Made by a program: the position numbers and the translations under genes. From Diphasiastrum complanatum (lineage: Eukaryota > Streptophyta > Lycopodiopsida > Lycopodiales > Lycopodiaceae): a stretch of DNA of 64,000 nt. Positions 48,484 to 60,617 of the stretch are shown in pieces (the stretch's first letter is position 1; the number at the start of each line of letters is the position of its first letter). The DNA is taken from contig CM055094.1 of assembly GCA_029204225.1 (NCBI GenBank), forward strand, positions 62,636,442 through 62,700,441. The letters run 5' to 3'. A model generated the notes under the pieces. It had not been told where the DNA came from. It saw only the letters and a program-made list of their open reading frames with translations, and searched no databases.

Positions 48484-49506
48484 TGTTATGGTTTAAGTTT
48501 GATCAATTTCACCATGTATTTTAGTGCCACGCAATTTTAATTTGCGTTGTATTCTCTCAAAGTTTAAGTAGGCCTATAAGTGGTACATGATCATACCTTG
48601 GTCCAAAGTTTTAAGGCCCAAATAAACTTAGGCAAATTTTTTTAGTACAAACTCGTGGAGGGCCTTCTTGTATGATGATGCCACTTGTCCACTGGAGTTT
48701 GGTAGACCCCCATGCATATGTGCATGGGGGAGAAAAAGTTAGTTTGCCACATATCCTAGTTTGCATGTGACATGCAAGATGCATGCATGACAAACTAGAC
48801 GCATGCAATTAGACATGCAAATTGCCACTTACCTTGGACACTTGGCAATAGCATGTAATGCATTGTACATACATCAATTCTTATAAATAGAACCTCCACG
48901 ATTTGGAGGAGTGTGATTTTGGGATAATCTTCCATTCTTCATCACTCTGTTGTCTCTTCCATCTCAGATTGTGTAGTAGCTCCCAGTAGGATCTGATCTG
49001 ATCATTTACTTGTTGCTCCTTCTCCTCTCATCAGATTTCGATGAGAACAGTTGCATACTGATTCTTGGAGGAGGGCGCTACTAGTCAGATCATTCCCACT
49101 TCGAATTCAGAGCAGATCAGAGCCAGGACAACAATCAACCATTTCTGGGAGGGCGCTGGTTCTGTTTTGTTCAATCATACATGTATTGTCACATTTAGGT
49201 GAAATCAAAGGCATAAGTCATCTATTGCATAGGCTCTATTAACAGAAGCAATTACAAGTCAATCTGGTTTTGATTTTTCCAGATTTAACGCTTTCAACTA
49301 TAGTGGCCAGCATGTAGACATATTCCTGTCCTTGATTCATCTGAAAGGCATAGAGAAGAATTCACACAGATTGAACTAAGATCAAATCTATGAACCACAA
49401 CTTGCTGATTTTGATCCATTTTGAGTTGTAGAAGACCATCGAGGATTCCTAGATTGGTAAACCTCGATTTTAAGATCCTTTTCTATGTATATTGTTTCCT
49501 CTAATA
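48484..49506 (+). repeat. Copia A 5' LTR
   Basis: 1,023 bp. A CCTATAAATAGAACC-like TATA region stands at about 48882-48896 (CTTATAAATAGAACC), a plausible element promoter. ORFs inside recur in each LTR copy and are not supported as genes. Confidence 0.9.
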
Positions 49507-49520
49507 GTGGTACCAGAGCT

Positions 49521-52500
49521 ATGGCTTCTACTTCTACTTTTCAGGCAAGGACAACGATCCTAGATGGATCCAACTACCCTGCATGGAGATCAAAGACTCG
49601 ACTGATTCTGCAAGCTGAGAAGTTGTGGCCTTATGTTGATGGGATCATTCCCAAACCGCATGTACCTGATGTAATAAATACAGCAGCTTATGAAGAACAT
49701 TTAAAAGATCTTCATGCCTGCTTGCATGCAGATTCTAAAGGTAAAGTAATTATTTCCTAAACCGTTGTTCTTCGAAATGTAGTGCATGTACCAACCATGC
49801 AAAAGGACTTGTTGTCAGTAGCCCGCATGACAGATGTGGGCATCAAAGTTTTGTTTCTTGATAATGATTGCAGGCTAATGGACACAAAAAGTGGAAAGCA
49901 GCTTGCAACAGGCTTACGGAGGGAGAACATGTATCATGCAAAAGTTCCTATTGCATGTGACGAAGTTTCAGCCGTTGAATACAAGATGCATGCATAATGG
50001 CATGCTAGGCTCTATCACATGAGCATGCGAAGCATTCTCAATGCAGCAAAGAAAGACTTGTTTGAAGGGGTTGATTTTGACATCAATACTCCCACTTCAT
50101 ATCATCCATGTGACTCTTGCATGCTGGGCAAGATGACTCGCTCTCCATTCAATAAGGAGGGCCATAGATCTAAAGAACTTCTTGAATTAGTTCACTCAGA
50201 TGTTTGTGGACCTTTGCCTGTTAACTCTATTGGAAGTGCACGTTATTTTGTCACATTCATTGACGATTTTAGTCGATTAGCTATTTAATTGCTAATAAAA
50301 GTGACGTTCTTTCGAAATTTAAAGAATTTCTCAGTTTTGTGCACTCTAAGACTTCAAAGAGGGTCAGACAACTACGTTCAAATCGTGGTGGTGAATATAT
50401 TTCTACAGAATTTCAAGAGTTTTGTACCAACAATAACATTCTACATCAGTTTATGGCTGTGTACACACCTCAGCACAATGGTGTTCCAGAACGGCGGAAT
50501 CGAACTCTTGTTGAGGCAGCACGCTGCATGATGATTCATGCAAAATTACCTGCGAAATTTTGGGCGGAAGCAGTCAATACTGCCAATTACTTGCAGAATC
50601 GTACTTTACAATCTCTAGATAAGGAGAAAACTCCTTATGAATGTTGGACCGGGAAAAAGCCCAAGTTAACACATGTTAGAATTTTTGGATGTCTAGCATA
50701 TTTATTTGTTCCTAAAGTTAAACGCAATAAGCTAGACAATACTGCTATGCCAGGAATTCTAGTTGGATATGATGTAATCTCAAATTATTATAAGATTTAC
50801 ATTCCAGTTACAAAGAAATTTCATTTTTCTAGAGATGTACGCTTTGATGAATCAAAGTTCATAGATGATCCTATATTCCATAAAAAGGAAGAAGCAGATA
50901 TTCTAGGATATGATGTTTTCAAACTGTTTGATGCTACCCCAGAAAAGCAGCCTATTGTTCCAATTATGCATGAACCTCTTCTAGACGAAGAAGAAGAAGA
51001 AGAAATCATTGAACATGCAAGTGAGGAAGAAGAAGAATTCGAAGATGAGGAAGTTGTTGCATCACGGCCAAGGAGAGAAAGATGAGAGCCAGTTCGCTTC
51101 CAAAGAGAATTTGGATATTTTGTGGAAGCTCCATCAACTTATGAAGAAGCGATGCAAAGTAAAGAACAAAATCAATGGCGCAAAGCTATGGATGAAGAGA
51201 TGGAGTCCATGTATCGACACCAAGTTTGAAAACTACAACCTTTACCACCAGGAAGAAAGGCAATAGATTGCAAATGGCTCTACAAACTTAAATTTTCACC
51301 CGAAGGTGATATTACACGCTTCAAGGCTCGCCTTGTAGCAAAAGGTTATTCTCAAAAGTTTGGAGTTAACTATTTTGATACGTTTTCTCCCGTTGTAAAG
51401 CAAGCTAGCATACATTTGTTAGTTGCTTTGGCCGCTTATTATGATTTGGAAATGCATCAAATAGATGAGAAAACAGCATATTTATATGGCACACTTGATG
51501 AAACTATTTTTATGATGCAGCCATCAGGCTATGTGAGTAGACATCATCCTAGTTGGATTTGCTTGCTTTTAAAAGTACATATGGTTTAAAGCAATCCGCT
51601 AGGCAATGGAATAAAAAGACAGATCAAGTCATAAGAGCATTGGGGTTTATACCATTCATTCCTAATGGTAATGTTTATTTCAAAAGGGTGAATGAGTATC
51701 ATGTATTGTTGACAGTCTATGTTGATGATTCATTGTTGATAGGAAATTCTACTCCTTTCAACAATCATTGTAAGAAGTTAATTGGCTCTATCTTTGATGT
51801 TTCGGACCTTGGAGAGGCAAAATTTTGCCTTGGAATTCAAATTCATCATGACAGGATAAAAGGCACCATTGCACTTCATCAACAACATTATATTTTGAAG
51901 ATCCTAAAGGACTACAATATGCTGGAGTGCAAAGGCAAAGACATTCCTGGAGTTAAATTATCCAAGGAAGATGGAGCGAAGACTGAAGAGGAACATGAAG
52001 AAATGTCCAAGATTCCTTATCACAATTTGATTGGATCTGTAATGTATCTCACTACTTGGACACGGCCTGATATTGCCTATGCAGTTCATACTCTTAGTCA
52101 ATTTGCCACTAATCCTGGTGTTATTCATTGGAAGCATGCTAAATATGTTTTACAATATTTGAAAGCTACTTCCGATCATGGACTTGTTTTTTCTAAACAA
52201 GATGGTCTATCACTTGCTTCATACAGTGATGCCAGTTGGGCTTCTAATGTGGATGATTATAAAAGCATTACAGGAGGATGTAGTATACTTTCAGGGGCAG
52301 CCATCACATGGATTTGCAAGAAGCAATCTTTTGTTGTTGAATCCTCTTGCGAAGCGGAATATATCTCAGCCTCAAGAGTTTCTAATATAGTAGTTTGGCT
52401 GCGATTCCTGCTTGAACATCTACATCAACGTGATGAAGACCCAAGTTCTTTATTTATTGACAACACTTCTGCTATTGTACTTTCAAAAGATGCCGTATTT

Positions 52501-52689
52501 CATGGGAGGACCAAACATATTCATATCAAGTATCATCATTTAAGAGACCTAGTCAAGAAGAAGATTATCTCCCCTATCTTCATTGACTCAAGTAACATGG
52601 TTGCAGATATTCTTACAAAACCACTCCATGCAAAATTATTTCATCGCCATAGGAAGAAGCTTGGAGTATGCAAAATTGACCAAACTTAG
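49521..52689 (+). pseudogene. gag-pol: Copia A Gag-Pol, deleted and mutated
   Basis: Gag starts ATG 49521 (ILDGSNYPAWRSKTRLIL) but is cut off after 80 codons. At about 49764 it jumps to the protease tail (HVPTMQKDLLSVARM), so the knuckle and protease active site are lost. Integrase: WHARLYHMSMRSI, CDSCMLGKMTRSPF, HSDVCGPLPVNS, then LRSNRGGEYIS (Asn where the second catalytic Asp is expected) and GVPERRNRTLVEAARCMM. RT: ARLVAKGYSQK, QIDEKTAYLYGTL, STYGLKQSARQW and the catalytic VYVDDSLLIG at about 51715-51745, intact. RNase H: SDASWASNVDDYKSITGG, SSCEAEYISAS, IDNTSAIVLS and KHIHIKYHHLRD to the stop at 52689. Several stops and shifts (49997, 50286, 51085, 51229) make it inactive; the RT/RNase H half is open for 378 codons. 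Confidence 0.92.
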
Positions 52690-52697
52690 GAGGGAGC

Positions 52698-53526
52698 TGT
52701 TATGGTTTAAGTTTGATCAATTTCACCATGTATTTTAGCGCCACGCAATTTTAATTTGCGTTGTATTCTCTCAAAGTTTAAGTAGGCCTATAAGTGGTAC
52801 ATGATCATACCTTGGTCCAAAGTTTTAAGGCCCAAATAAACTTAGGCAAATTTTTTTAGTACAAACTCGTGGAGGGCCTTCTTGTATGATGATGCCACTT
52901 GTCCACTGGAGTTTGGTAGACCCCCATGCATATGTGCATGGGGGAGAAAAAGTTAGTTTGCCACATATCCAAGTTTGCATGTGACATGCAAGATGCATGC
53001 ATGACAAACTAGACACATGAAATTAGACATGCAAATTGCCACCTACCATGGACACTTGGCAATAGCATGTAATGCATTGTACATACATCAATTCTTATAA
53101 ATAGAACCTCCACGATTTGGAGTGTGATTTTGGGATAATCTTCCATTCTTCATCACTTTGTTGTCTCTCCCATCTCAGATTGTGTAGTAGCTCGCAATAC
53201 GATCTGATCGGATCATTTACTTGTTTCTCCTTCTACTCTCATCAGATTTAGATGAGAACAGTTGCATACTGATTCTTGGAGGAGGGCGCTACTAGTCAGA
53301 TCATTCCCACTTCGAATTCAGAGCAGATCAGAGCCAGGACAACCATTTCTGGGAGGGCGCTGATTCTATTTTGTTCAATCATACATGTATTGTCAGATTT
53401 AGGTGAAATCAAAGGCATAAGTCATCGATTGCATAGGCTCTATTAACAGAAGCAATTACAAGTCAATCTGGTTTTGATTTTTCCAGATTTAACGCTTTCA
53501 ACTATACTGCTGGTATACTGGCCAGC
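52698..53526 (+). repeat. Copia A 3' LTR, left part
   Basis: Follows polypurine tract TTAGGAGGGAGC. Interrupted at 53526 by gypsy 3; resumes at 60258. Confidence 0.92.
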
Positions 53527-53977
53527 AGTTATGAACGTAGCCACGACTGATCTAGATTTAGTCTATGAAAGCATCACATAAGCAAGACTTAACCCTAGAA
53601 AGCACGAGAGAGAAAGCTTAAAGAGACTAAAGAAGGAGATCATATCATAAGCCAAGTAACAAATGACACAGAATCCCTACTTATAGCCAAGAGGAAGCCC
53701 TAAAAGGAAGCTTCCAGTGGCTAGGGCCAAACTGAGAGGGAAAATAGTGCGCCCTCCAAGAAGGCCCCCACTCTCAGTAATATGACCAAATAACCAATAT
53801 AGTGAATCATAGGGCCCAAAGCCAATAATATGGTCTAAATGTCAATAATAGGGCCCAAGGCCAACCATATAGTCTAAATGTCAAATAATGAATAAAAAAG
53901 GGCCCAAAGCCTGCTTATGCATAAAGTAAAGTAAATGTAAATGGACATGGCGAATGTAGTGAGCCGAGTCCATAACT
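53527..53977 (-). repeat. Gypsy 3 3' LTR
   Basis: 451 bp, flanked outside by CCAGC and inside by the polypurine tract. Confidence 0.95.
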
Positions 53978-54021
53978 CTCCCCAACACAAAAATAAGACC
54001 CAACTGCCATAAAGGACTGGA

Positions 54022-57000
54022 TCAAGTAACAGCAAGCCCTGGAGGATCAACTGGAACAGCATCTGGTGTAGTAACAACTGGAGCAACAGCTGATGTAGAG
54101 GAATCAACAAGTGCGGCAAGAGCACGAGCCTGATCCGCAAGTGACGATGTATGATAAAAGACATCAATAGGCTCCCATGTGGCCTCCTCAACAGGACGAC
54201 CATCCCACTGGACTAGGAACTGAATCTGTCGGCGGCGTCGACTATGATGCAAACGCACCTGAAGGATAGCAGCAGGTAATAAAGGAAAGAGATCCGGTGC
54301 AGTAGGAAACTCAGCATCACGAGGAGCATCATCCCCAATAGCAGCACGTAATAAACTGACATGGAATATATCACAGGCACGTGTGGAAGCAGGAAGCTGA
54401 AGACGATATGTAACTGGACTAAGAACCTCCAATATACAATAAGGCCCATAATAACGTGATGCAAGTTTCTCAGTAGAACCATGGCCCTGAATAAAATGAT
54501 GACGTGCAAACCGTAGGCGTAGATATACCATATCACCAACATGAAACTCAACATGACGTCGATGACGATCAACTGAAGCCTGATAACGCTGCTGGACCTG
54601 CTGCAAATGGGAACTGGCCTGGAGAATAAGCTCGCGAGCACCTCATAGAAATGAAGACAGTGTCACAGGTGTATCCTCGGGAGGAGGAGGAATACCAGGT
54701 AAAAGAGGTGCATAACCATGAGATAATAAAAATGGTGCAACGCCGGTGCTGGTACTAACAGAGCTGTTATAGCTATACTCTGCCAAACATAAGTGCTGAT
54801 CCCAATCCTTCCCTGAAGGAGTAACAAAATGGCGCAAATAATCCTCAAGGATCCTGTTAAGGACCTCAGACTGCCCGTCAGAAGTAGAATGATAAGCAGA
54901 CCCCATAAAAAGCTGTACATCCAATATACGCATAAGCTCTGTCCAGAACAATGATGTAAACTTACTATCCCGATCAGAAAGGATAGTACGAGGAAACCCA
55001 TGTAGGCGAAATATCTCTGAAAGGAACAAGCGTGCACACTGCTCTGCTGTCATAGTACTGCGGACGGGTATGAAATGTGCCAGTTTCGAGAACCTGTCAA
55101 CTACCACCATACATGAATCGTGACCACGACGGGTGCGGGGAAGGCCAAAGATGAAGTCCATAGAAATATCAGTCCACTGGCGGTGAGGAATAGGCCAACT
55201 CTGAAGCAAACCAGCGGACTTACGGGAGTACTTATTACATAAGCTGAAAGGACAGGTACGAATAAGTATAACAAGCTCTTTCCTAAGGGATGGCCAATAG
55301 AAATGATCCTTAAGACGAGCATAAGACTTCTGAAAACTAAAATGACCCCCAACTGGGGACGAGTGAGCATCCGACAACAACTGAGAACGGATACCCAAAG
55401 AACTAGGAATACAAAGAGAACCATAATGATAAAGACGGTGGTCAACAATGGAATAAGCCTGATGAGGTGAAGACGACACAGGTGGAGCAGAACTATAAAC
55501 ATCACGAAAATCAAAACATGTAAGATAAACAGATGGAAGATCATCAAACCAGGAAGGGATCATGGCAACAAGGGTATTCAATAAAGCAGGAAGTCTAGAC
55601 AATGCGTCAGCAGTAGTGTTAGCACGACCAGGACGATACAAAATAGAAAAATCAAAAGATTGTAAAAACTGCAACCAACGAAACTGACGATCACTAAGAT
55701 CACGCTGGGAGAAGAGATAACGTAAGGACTGATGATCAGTAACGATATCAAAAGGAACACGGTACAGGTAATGGCGCCACTTCTTAAGAGCATAGATAAT
55801 GGCAAGAAGCTCTTTCTCATGGACAGAATAACGTTGCTCATAAGAGCGTAAACGACGCGACTCATAAGCAATAATACACTGAGACTGACGAAGCAAGGCA
55901 CCCAAACCAACATTACTAGCATCGGTCTCAACAATAAATTTCTGATCAAACTGTGGTAAACACAGGACAGAGGCCTCCACAACAGCACGACGAAGGGTGT
56001 CAAAGGCTAACTGACAATCAGAAGTCCAAACAAAAGCACTAGACCTCTTCAGAAGGGCATGAAGAGGGGCAGCCACAGTGGCAAAGTGAGGAACAGGACG
56101 ACGAAGGTGAGTAGCGAGACCAAGAAACATACGAACATGGTGGACATCTGTGGGAACAGGCCAATCATTGATTGCCCGAACCTTATGAGGGTCCAAACGA
56201 ATACGACCATCACAAATGAGAAATCCTAAAAACTCAATCTCAACAACAGCAAAGGAACACTTATAAAGCTTAGCCAACAACTGGTGATGAACAAGCAATT
56301 GAAAAACAGATGAAAGATGTAACACATGCTCATCAAGAGTCTTACTAAAAACAAGAATATCATTAAAATAAACTAAAACACAACGACCAAGGAGAGGACG
56401 CATGATGTTATTCATCACATTCTGGAACGTAGGTGGACCATTAGTAACACCAAAAGGAAGAACACGAAACTCATACAAACTAAGATGGGTACGAAACGCA
56501 GTCTTGTGTTCGTCTGAAGGATGCATCCTAATCTGGTGATAGCCGGAACGTAAGTCTATCTTAGAGAAAACATGAGAGGTGCCTAACTGGTCAAAGAGAT
56601 CATCCATGTGAGGAATAGGATACTGGTTACGGATGGTCAACTTATTGAGGGCACGATAATCAATGCAGAGGCATTTGGAACCATCTTTCTTACTGACAAG
56701 GAGGACTGTGACTAGGAACAATAAGGCCCTGATCTAGTAAAGCAGTAATCTGAAGCTCAACCTCATCACGCTCAGACTTAGACATACGGTAAGGCGGCCG
56801 GGAGGGAGGAGCAGAACCAGGACGCAAATCAATATGGTGGTTCACATCACGTAATGGTGGTAGCGTCGTAGGTTCTGAAAAGACAAATGCATGCTGATGT
56901 AATAAGTCAGAGATCACCTGAGGAACAGCTGCTGGAGGAGAGGTAGTCACTGGAGAATCTGCTGCAGCACGCTGAACACATAATAAAGCTGCACAATGAG

Positions 57001-58705
57001 CCTTAGGTAGGCTGCGGATAAACTGCTTCCCGCTGATCAGCTGGAAATCTGCCTGAGAATCAATACCAGCAAGTGAGTGGGTCACTGCATCATGAACAAA
57101 TGTTAATGTTTGCTGAGCCAGGTCCAAAGTAACCGCTCCCAATGAAGCAAACCAATCAGCACCAAGGATAAGGTCATAGCGCTCAATAGAAATGATATAA
57201 AGATCTGCCTGTCCAGAAAAATCACCAATGCGGTAGGATAATCCCTGAAATATCTGAGAACTAGGAAATGAGTGAGAACTGGCAACCTCGACTGTGAGAG
57301 GCTGTGGAGCAGGAATAGGTGAAGCGCGTATCCTGCTGAGAACATAATTGCTGATAAAGGAATGAGTGCTGCCGGTATCAACTAAAGCAATATACTCACG
57401 ACCAGTAATGCGCACACGTAGCCGAATGGAGCGAGGACCGTGGCGCCCTGTCCAGGTAGCATAAGCAAGCTGAGCATGGCAACTAGCAGGAAGTAAATCA
57501 GTAGAAGGCTCAGGAGATAGATCAGGCTCATCAGATATATGAATGTAGATATCGGACTCATTTGGGGTAGTGCCCTCATGGTAGAAAACAACAGTAGAAG
57601 TCGGCAGGGGCTGGCGGCAATCACGGGCAATGTGGTCAGGACTCCTACAACGAAAGCAAAGACGCTTCTGCTGAATGTCAGCGAACTCTGCAGACGTGTA
57701 ACGTCGGACAAAAGCAGGACGAGGAGGCGGAGGGCAAGGAGCGGGAGAAGTAAGAGAAGAGGTCGGGACGACAGTGGATGGGGCAGGGGGAGATGGTAGG
57801 GGTGAAAGAGATGGACTGGGTCGGGAAAAGCGACAGGGAGCAGGATCAGGGTACTTATGCTGTAAAGCACTAGCAAGGGACATGGCCTCAACAAGTGTGG
57901 GTGGACGGAAAGAAGAGACATCGTATCATAGAGCACCACGAAGTCCAGCAATGTAGCGAGAAATAAGCTCGGTGGGCTGAAGATCTGTAAAGAGGTAGGA
58001 AAGGTCCATAAACTGATCTGTATAGGAAGAAAGATCACCAATCTGAGTAAGACTACGGAATATATCACGCTGGCGGCTCAGCCACTGAGGGTCAATCATA
58101 GCATGACGAAGATCACGACGAAAGGTAGGCCATAACTGGAGACCGTCCCAATCAGGGTCAAGTCGGTAGACCCACCACCAAGTGGCAGCACGTCCATCTA
58201 AATGTAAGGCGGCTAACTGGATCTTCTGAGGATCGGTCTTAGGGTAAATCTGAAAATAAGTATCAAGCTTTGCAAACCAATTCTCTAACAAGTTCCCGTC
58301 AGAGGAACCAGAATAGGTGGCAAGTTGTACCCGATCACGAAAATCTCGAGCAAAATGTGGCTCAGGAGCTAGATGTCGTGGAAAATGTGACTCAGGAGCT
58401 GTATGACGTGGAAAACCGGGTGGTGGGTTAGGTGGAAAATGAGGCCCACCGCCAAAGGAAGTAGACGAGGATGGAAGTCCAAATGGAGACCCAAATGATG
58501 AATGAACAGGGGCTTTGCCAAGTCCATGTGGCTGTAAGGAATCAATCTGTGACTGCATAGTGGCAAAGCCGGTCTGTAGAGTGGTAAAACCGGTCATCAT
58601 TTGGTCGAAACGACTACTGAGGAGAGTAAGAGAGTCACGCATATCAGCAAACTGTTCATCTAAAGGTCCGGAATGACTCGCAGGTGTAGTGGGTGAGCTA
58701 GCCAT
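54022..58705 (-). pseudogene. gag-pol: Gypsy 3 Gag-Pol, nearly complete, four defects
   Basis: Minus strand from ATG 58705. Gag domain (LATYSGSSDGNLLENW), CCHC knuckle CFRCRSPDHIARDC (57617-57658), protease VDTGSTHSF (about 57370), RT ([33 protein letters not shown]), RNase H (VETDASNVGLGALL; FDIVTDHQSLRYL), integrase (DISMDFIFGLP, ILSDRDSKFTS, SDGQSEVLNRILEDYLRHF: all three acidic residues present) and chromodomain (IQFLVQWDGRPVEEATWEP, about 54170-54240), ending 54022. Defects: TGA at 57923-57925 and TGA at 54640-54642 (both CGA to TGA type), a small deletion near 56703 that shifts frame between protease and RT, and YFND (56359-56370) in place of YFDD. Integration into chromatin is usually guided by the chromodomain. 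It is probably inactive as written. Confidence 0.94.
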
Positions 58706-58843
58706 GAGGAAGAAAAAGTAAGCGAGAAAAGAAATGTGCTAAACAATTGGACGAACTGAAGGAGAGGTCCTAAGTCGTCACAACAGGCACGCCAATGAAA
58801 AGACACAATAGAACTCGCGATGTAAGATGAACGGAAAGGACAA

Positions 58844-59770
58844 CTAAGTAAGAAATACCTCGTAACCGCAACCGGAAGTGAGCTGAAAAATAGCAGCGAT
58901 ATGTCGAGGTACCGGGCAACCTCCAAAAAAGATGCTAAGGGCCCGACAACGTGCACTAAACGGTGGGTAAAAGTATGGGAAACAATAATGGACTATGGGG
59001 CTGGAAAGGGAGCAGCCAAGGAAAGGAAGTGATAACAAAAAGGAGGTATCGGAAGCGAGGAAACAAGGCTGAAAAATCAGAGATCGCCCTTCGAGGGTAA
59101 AAAAAGAAAGTTTGCGATAAAGACGGGGAGCAATCCCGATGCGCGATGATGTTGGGTGGGAGTGGCTTTCTAAGCATCTAGGCGTGTTTGTATTGTCCGG
59201 GGTAAGGTTGCGAACACAGACAGCAGTGTAGGAGGGTGAGCTGAAATTGAGGCGGATGTAGGGCGCCGGTGGATGTAGGGCGCCAGCTATGGTGGAGTGT
59301 GGGCGTCCAATAGAGGTAGTAAACGGCAAAAAAAATTCGATAAAAAAGATGGGTTTGTAGGGCACTAGGAGTGGCTGATGGAAGGTGACGAATAGGGGCA
59401 GCAAAAAGCGGAAATTTTCAGCAAAAGGAAGGACCAGTAGGGCGCTGGTCAGCAAGCATGAGGGCGCCCAATAGGGCAGCAAATAGGAGGCAGTAGGGCG
59501 CCCAAAATAGGGGAAGAAAAAGGCTGAAAATGCAGCAATAGGCAGCCACCAAGAGGGCGTTAGAAATGGGCAGCAAAAGGCTGAAAATGCAGCAGTAGGC
59601 AGCCAGCAAGAGGGCGCTAGAAATGGGCAGCAAGTGGGCGCCTGTACTCCTCCGATCCGTTGTGAAAATCTGCAAGACAAGTGTGGAGAAATGCTGAAGA
59701 TCCGGCTCAAAAAATGGTGAAGATCCAAGCTGAAGATGGGCGCCCTCCTGTGAGAGAAAAATCTGCTCAA
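58844..59770 (-). other. Long ORF in gypsy 3 leader, 308 codons
   Basis: An ATG 20 bases inside the primer-binding site opens 308 codons in the sense direction and in the same frame as gag, ending 138 bp before the gag ATG. The product is Phe/Pro/Leu-rich with an imperfect repeat (CCPFL.PS.WLP.AAFSAF twice or more) that follows AGGGCGC-type DNA repeats in the leader (59230-59760). No known domain. It may be incidental, since the leader is purine-rich on the plus strand. Confidence 0.3.
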
Positions 59771-59801
59771 TGGAGATGCTCAGGAAAGTGCTCTGATACC
59801 A

Positions 59802-60252
59802 AGTTATGAACGTAGCCACGGCTGATCTAGATTTAGTCTATGAAAGCATCACATAAGCAAGACTTAACCCTAGAAAGCACGAGAGAGAAAGCTTAAAGAG
59901 ACTAAAGAAGGAGATCATATCATAAGCCAAGTAACAAATGACACAGAATCCCTACTTATAGCCAAGAGGAAGCCCTAAAAGGAAGCTTCCAGTGGCTAGG
60001 GCCAAACTGAGAGGGAAAATAGTGCGCCCTCCAAAAAGGCCCCCACTCTCAGTAATATGACCAAATAACCAATATAGTGAATCATAGGGCCCAAAGCCAA
60101 TAATATGGTCTAAATGTCAATAATAGGGCCCAAGGCCAACCATATAGTCTAAATGTCAAATAATGAATAAAAAAGGGCCCAAAGCCTGCTTATGCATAAA
60201 GTAAAGTAAATGTAAATGGACATGGCGAATGTAATGAGCCGAGTCCATAACT
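59802..60252 (-). repeat. Gypsy 3 5' LTR
   Basis: 451 bp, nearly identical to the 3' LTR, followed outside by CCAGC and copia A LTR sequence. Confidence 0.95.
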
Positions 60253-60257
60253 CCAGC

Positions 60258-60452
60258 AAGTAGACATATTCCTGTCCTTGATTCATCTGAAGGGCATAGA
60301 GAAGAATTCACACAGATTGAACTAAGATCAAATCTATGAACCACAACTTGCTAATTTTGATCCATTTTGAGTTGTAGAAGACCATCGAGGATTCCTAGAT
60401 TGGTAAACCTCGATTTTACGATCCTTTTCTATCTGTATTGTTTCCTCTAACA
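60258..60452 (+). repeat. Copia A 3' LTR, right part
   Basis: Continues the LTR broken at 53526, ending TTTCCTCTAACA at 60452. Confidence 0.92.
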
Positions 60453-60617
60453 ACTAGGAGGGAAAATAGTGCGCCTCCAAGAGGGCCTCCCTCCAAAGTA
60501 ATATGGTCTAAATATCAATAAAATGAATAATAGGGCCCAAGGCCTGCTTATGCATAAAAAGTAAAGGTAAAGTAGATGCAAATGGACGTGGCAAATGTAA
60601 AGAGACGAGTCCATAAA
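60453..60617 (-). repeat. Gypsy LTR remnant, likely 5' LTR of gypsy 2b
   Basis: About 165 bp of gypsy LTR. Its AAAAAGTAAAGGTAAAGTAGA and GATGCAAATGGACGTGGC match the 45717-45796 stub better than the gypsy 3 LTR. The final ATAACT is incomplete (CCATAA, then unrelated sequence). If it is the other end of gypsy 2b, copia A inserted into that element and its gag and leader have been lost. Confidence 0.7.

Larger units (their letters stand above)
53527..60252 (-). mobile_element. Gypsy 3, young complete chromodomain element
   Basis: A 6,726-bp element. LTRs of 451 bp each (53527-53977 and 59802-60252) differ by only about three bases. Target duplication CCAGC (53522-53526 and 60253-60257), and the joined target matches the 5' LTR of copia A at 49310. 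Primer-binding site TGGTATCAGAGC (minus, 59790-59801) abuts the LTR; polypurine tract TTGGGGAG lies at 53978-53985 (minus). LTR ends on the minus strand are AGTTAT...ATAACT. It is the youngest insertion in the stack. Confidence 0.95.
48484..60452 (+). mobile_element. Copia A, Ty1/copia element split by gypsy 3
   Basis: 5' LTR 48484-49506 (1,023 bp); internal 49507-52697; 3' LTR 52698-53526 resuming at 60258-60452 (1,024 bp in all). LTRs run TGTTATGGTTTAAG...TTTCCTCTAACA; the 5' copy ends TA instead of CA. Primer-binding site TGGTACCAGAGC at 49508. No matching target duplication: the left flank is another copia LTR piece, the right flank gypsy LTR. Without gypsy 3 the element is about 5.2 kb. 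Confidence 0.92.

Noticed and set aside
54643-56721. A functional host or viral polymerase gene (692-aa ORF)
   Set aside because: It is the RT to integrase part of gypsy 3, inside LTRs with target duplication, and carries YFND in place of the catalytic motif.
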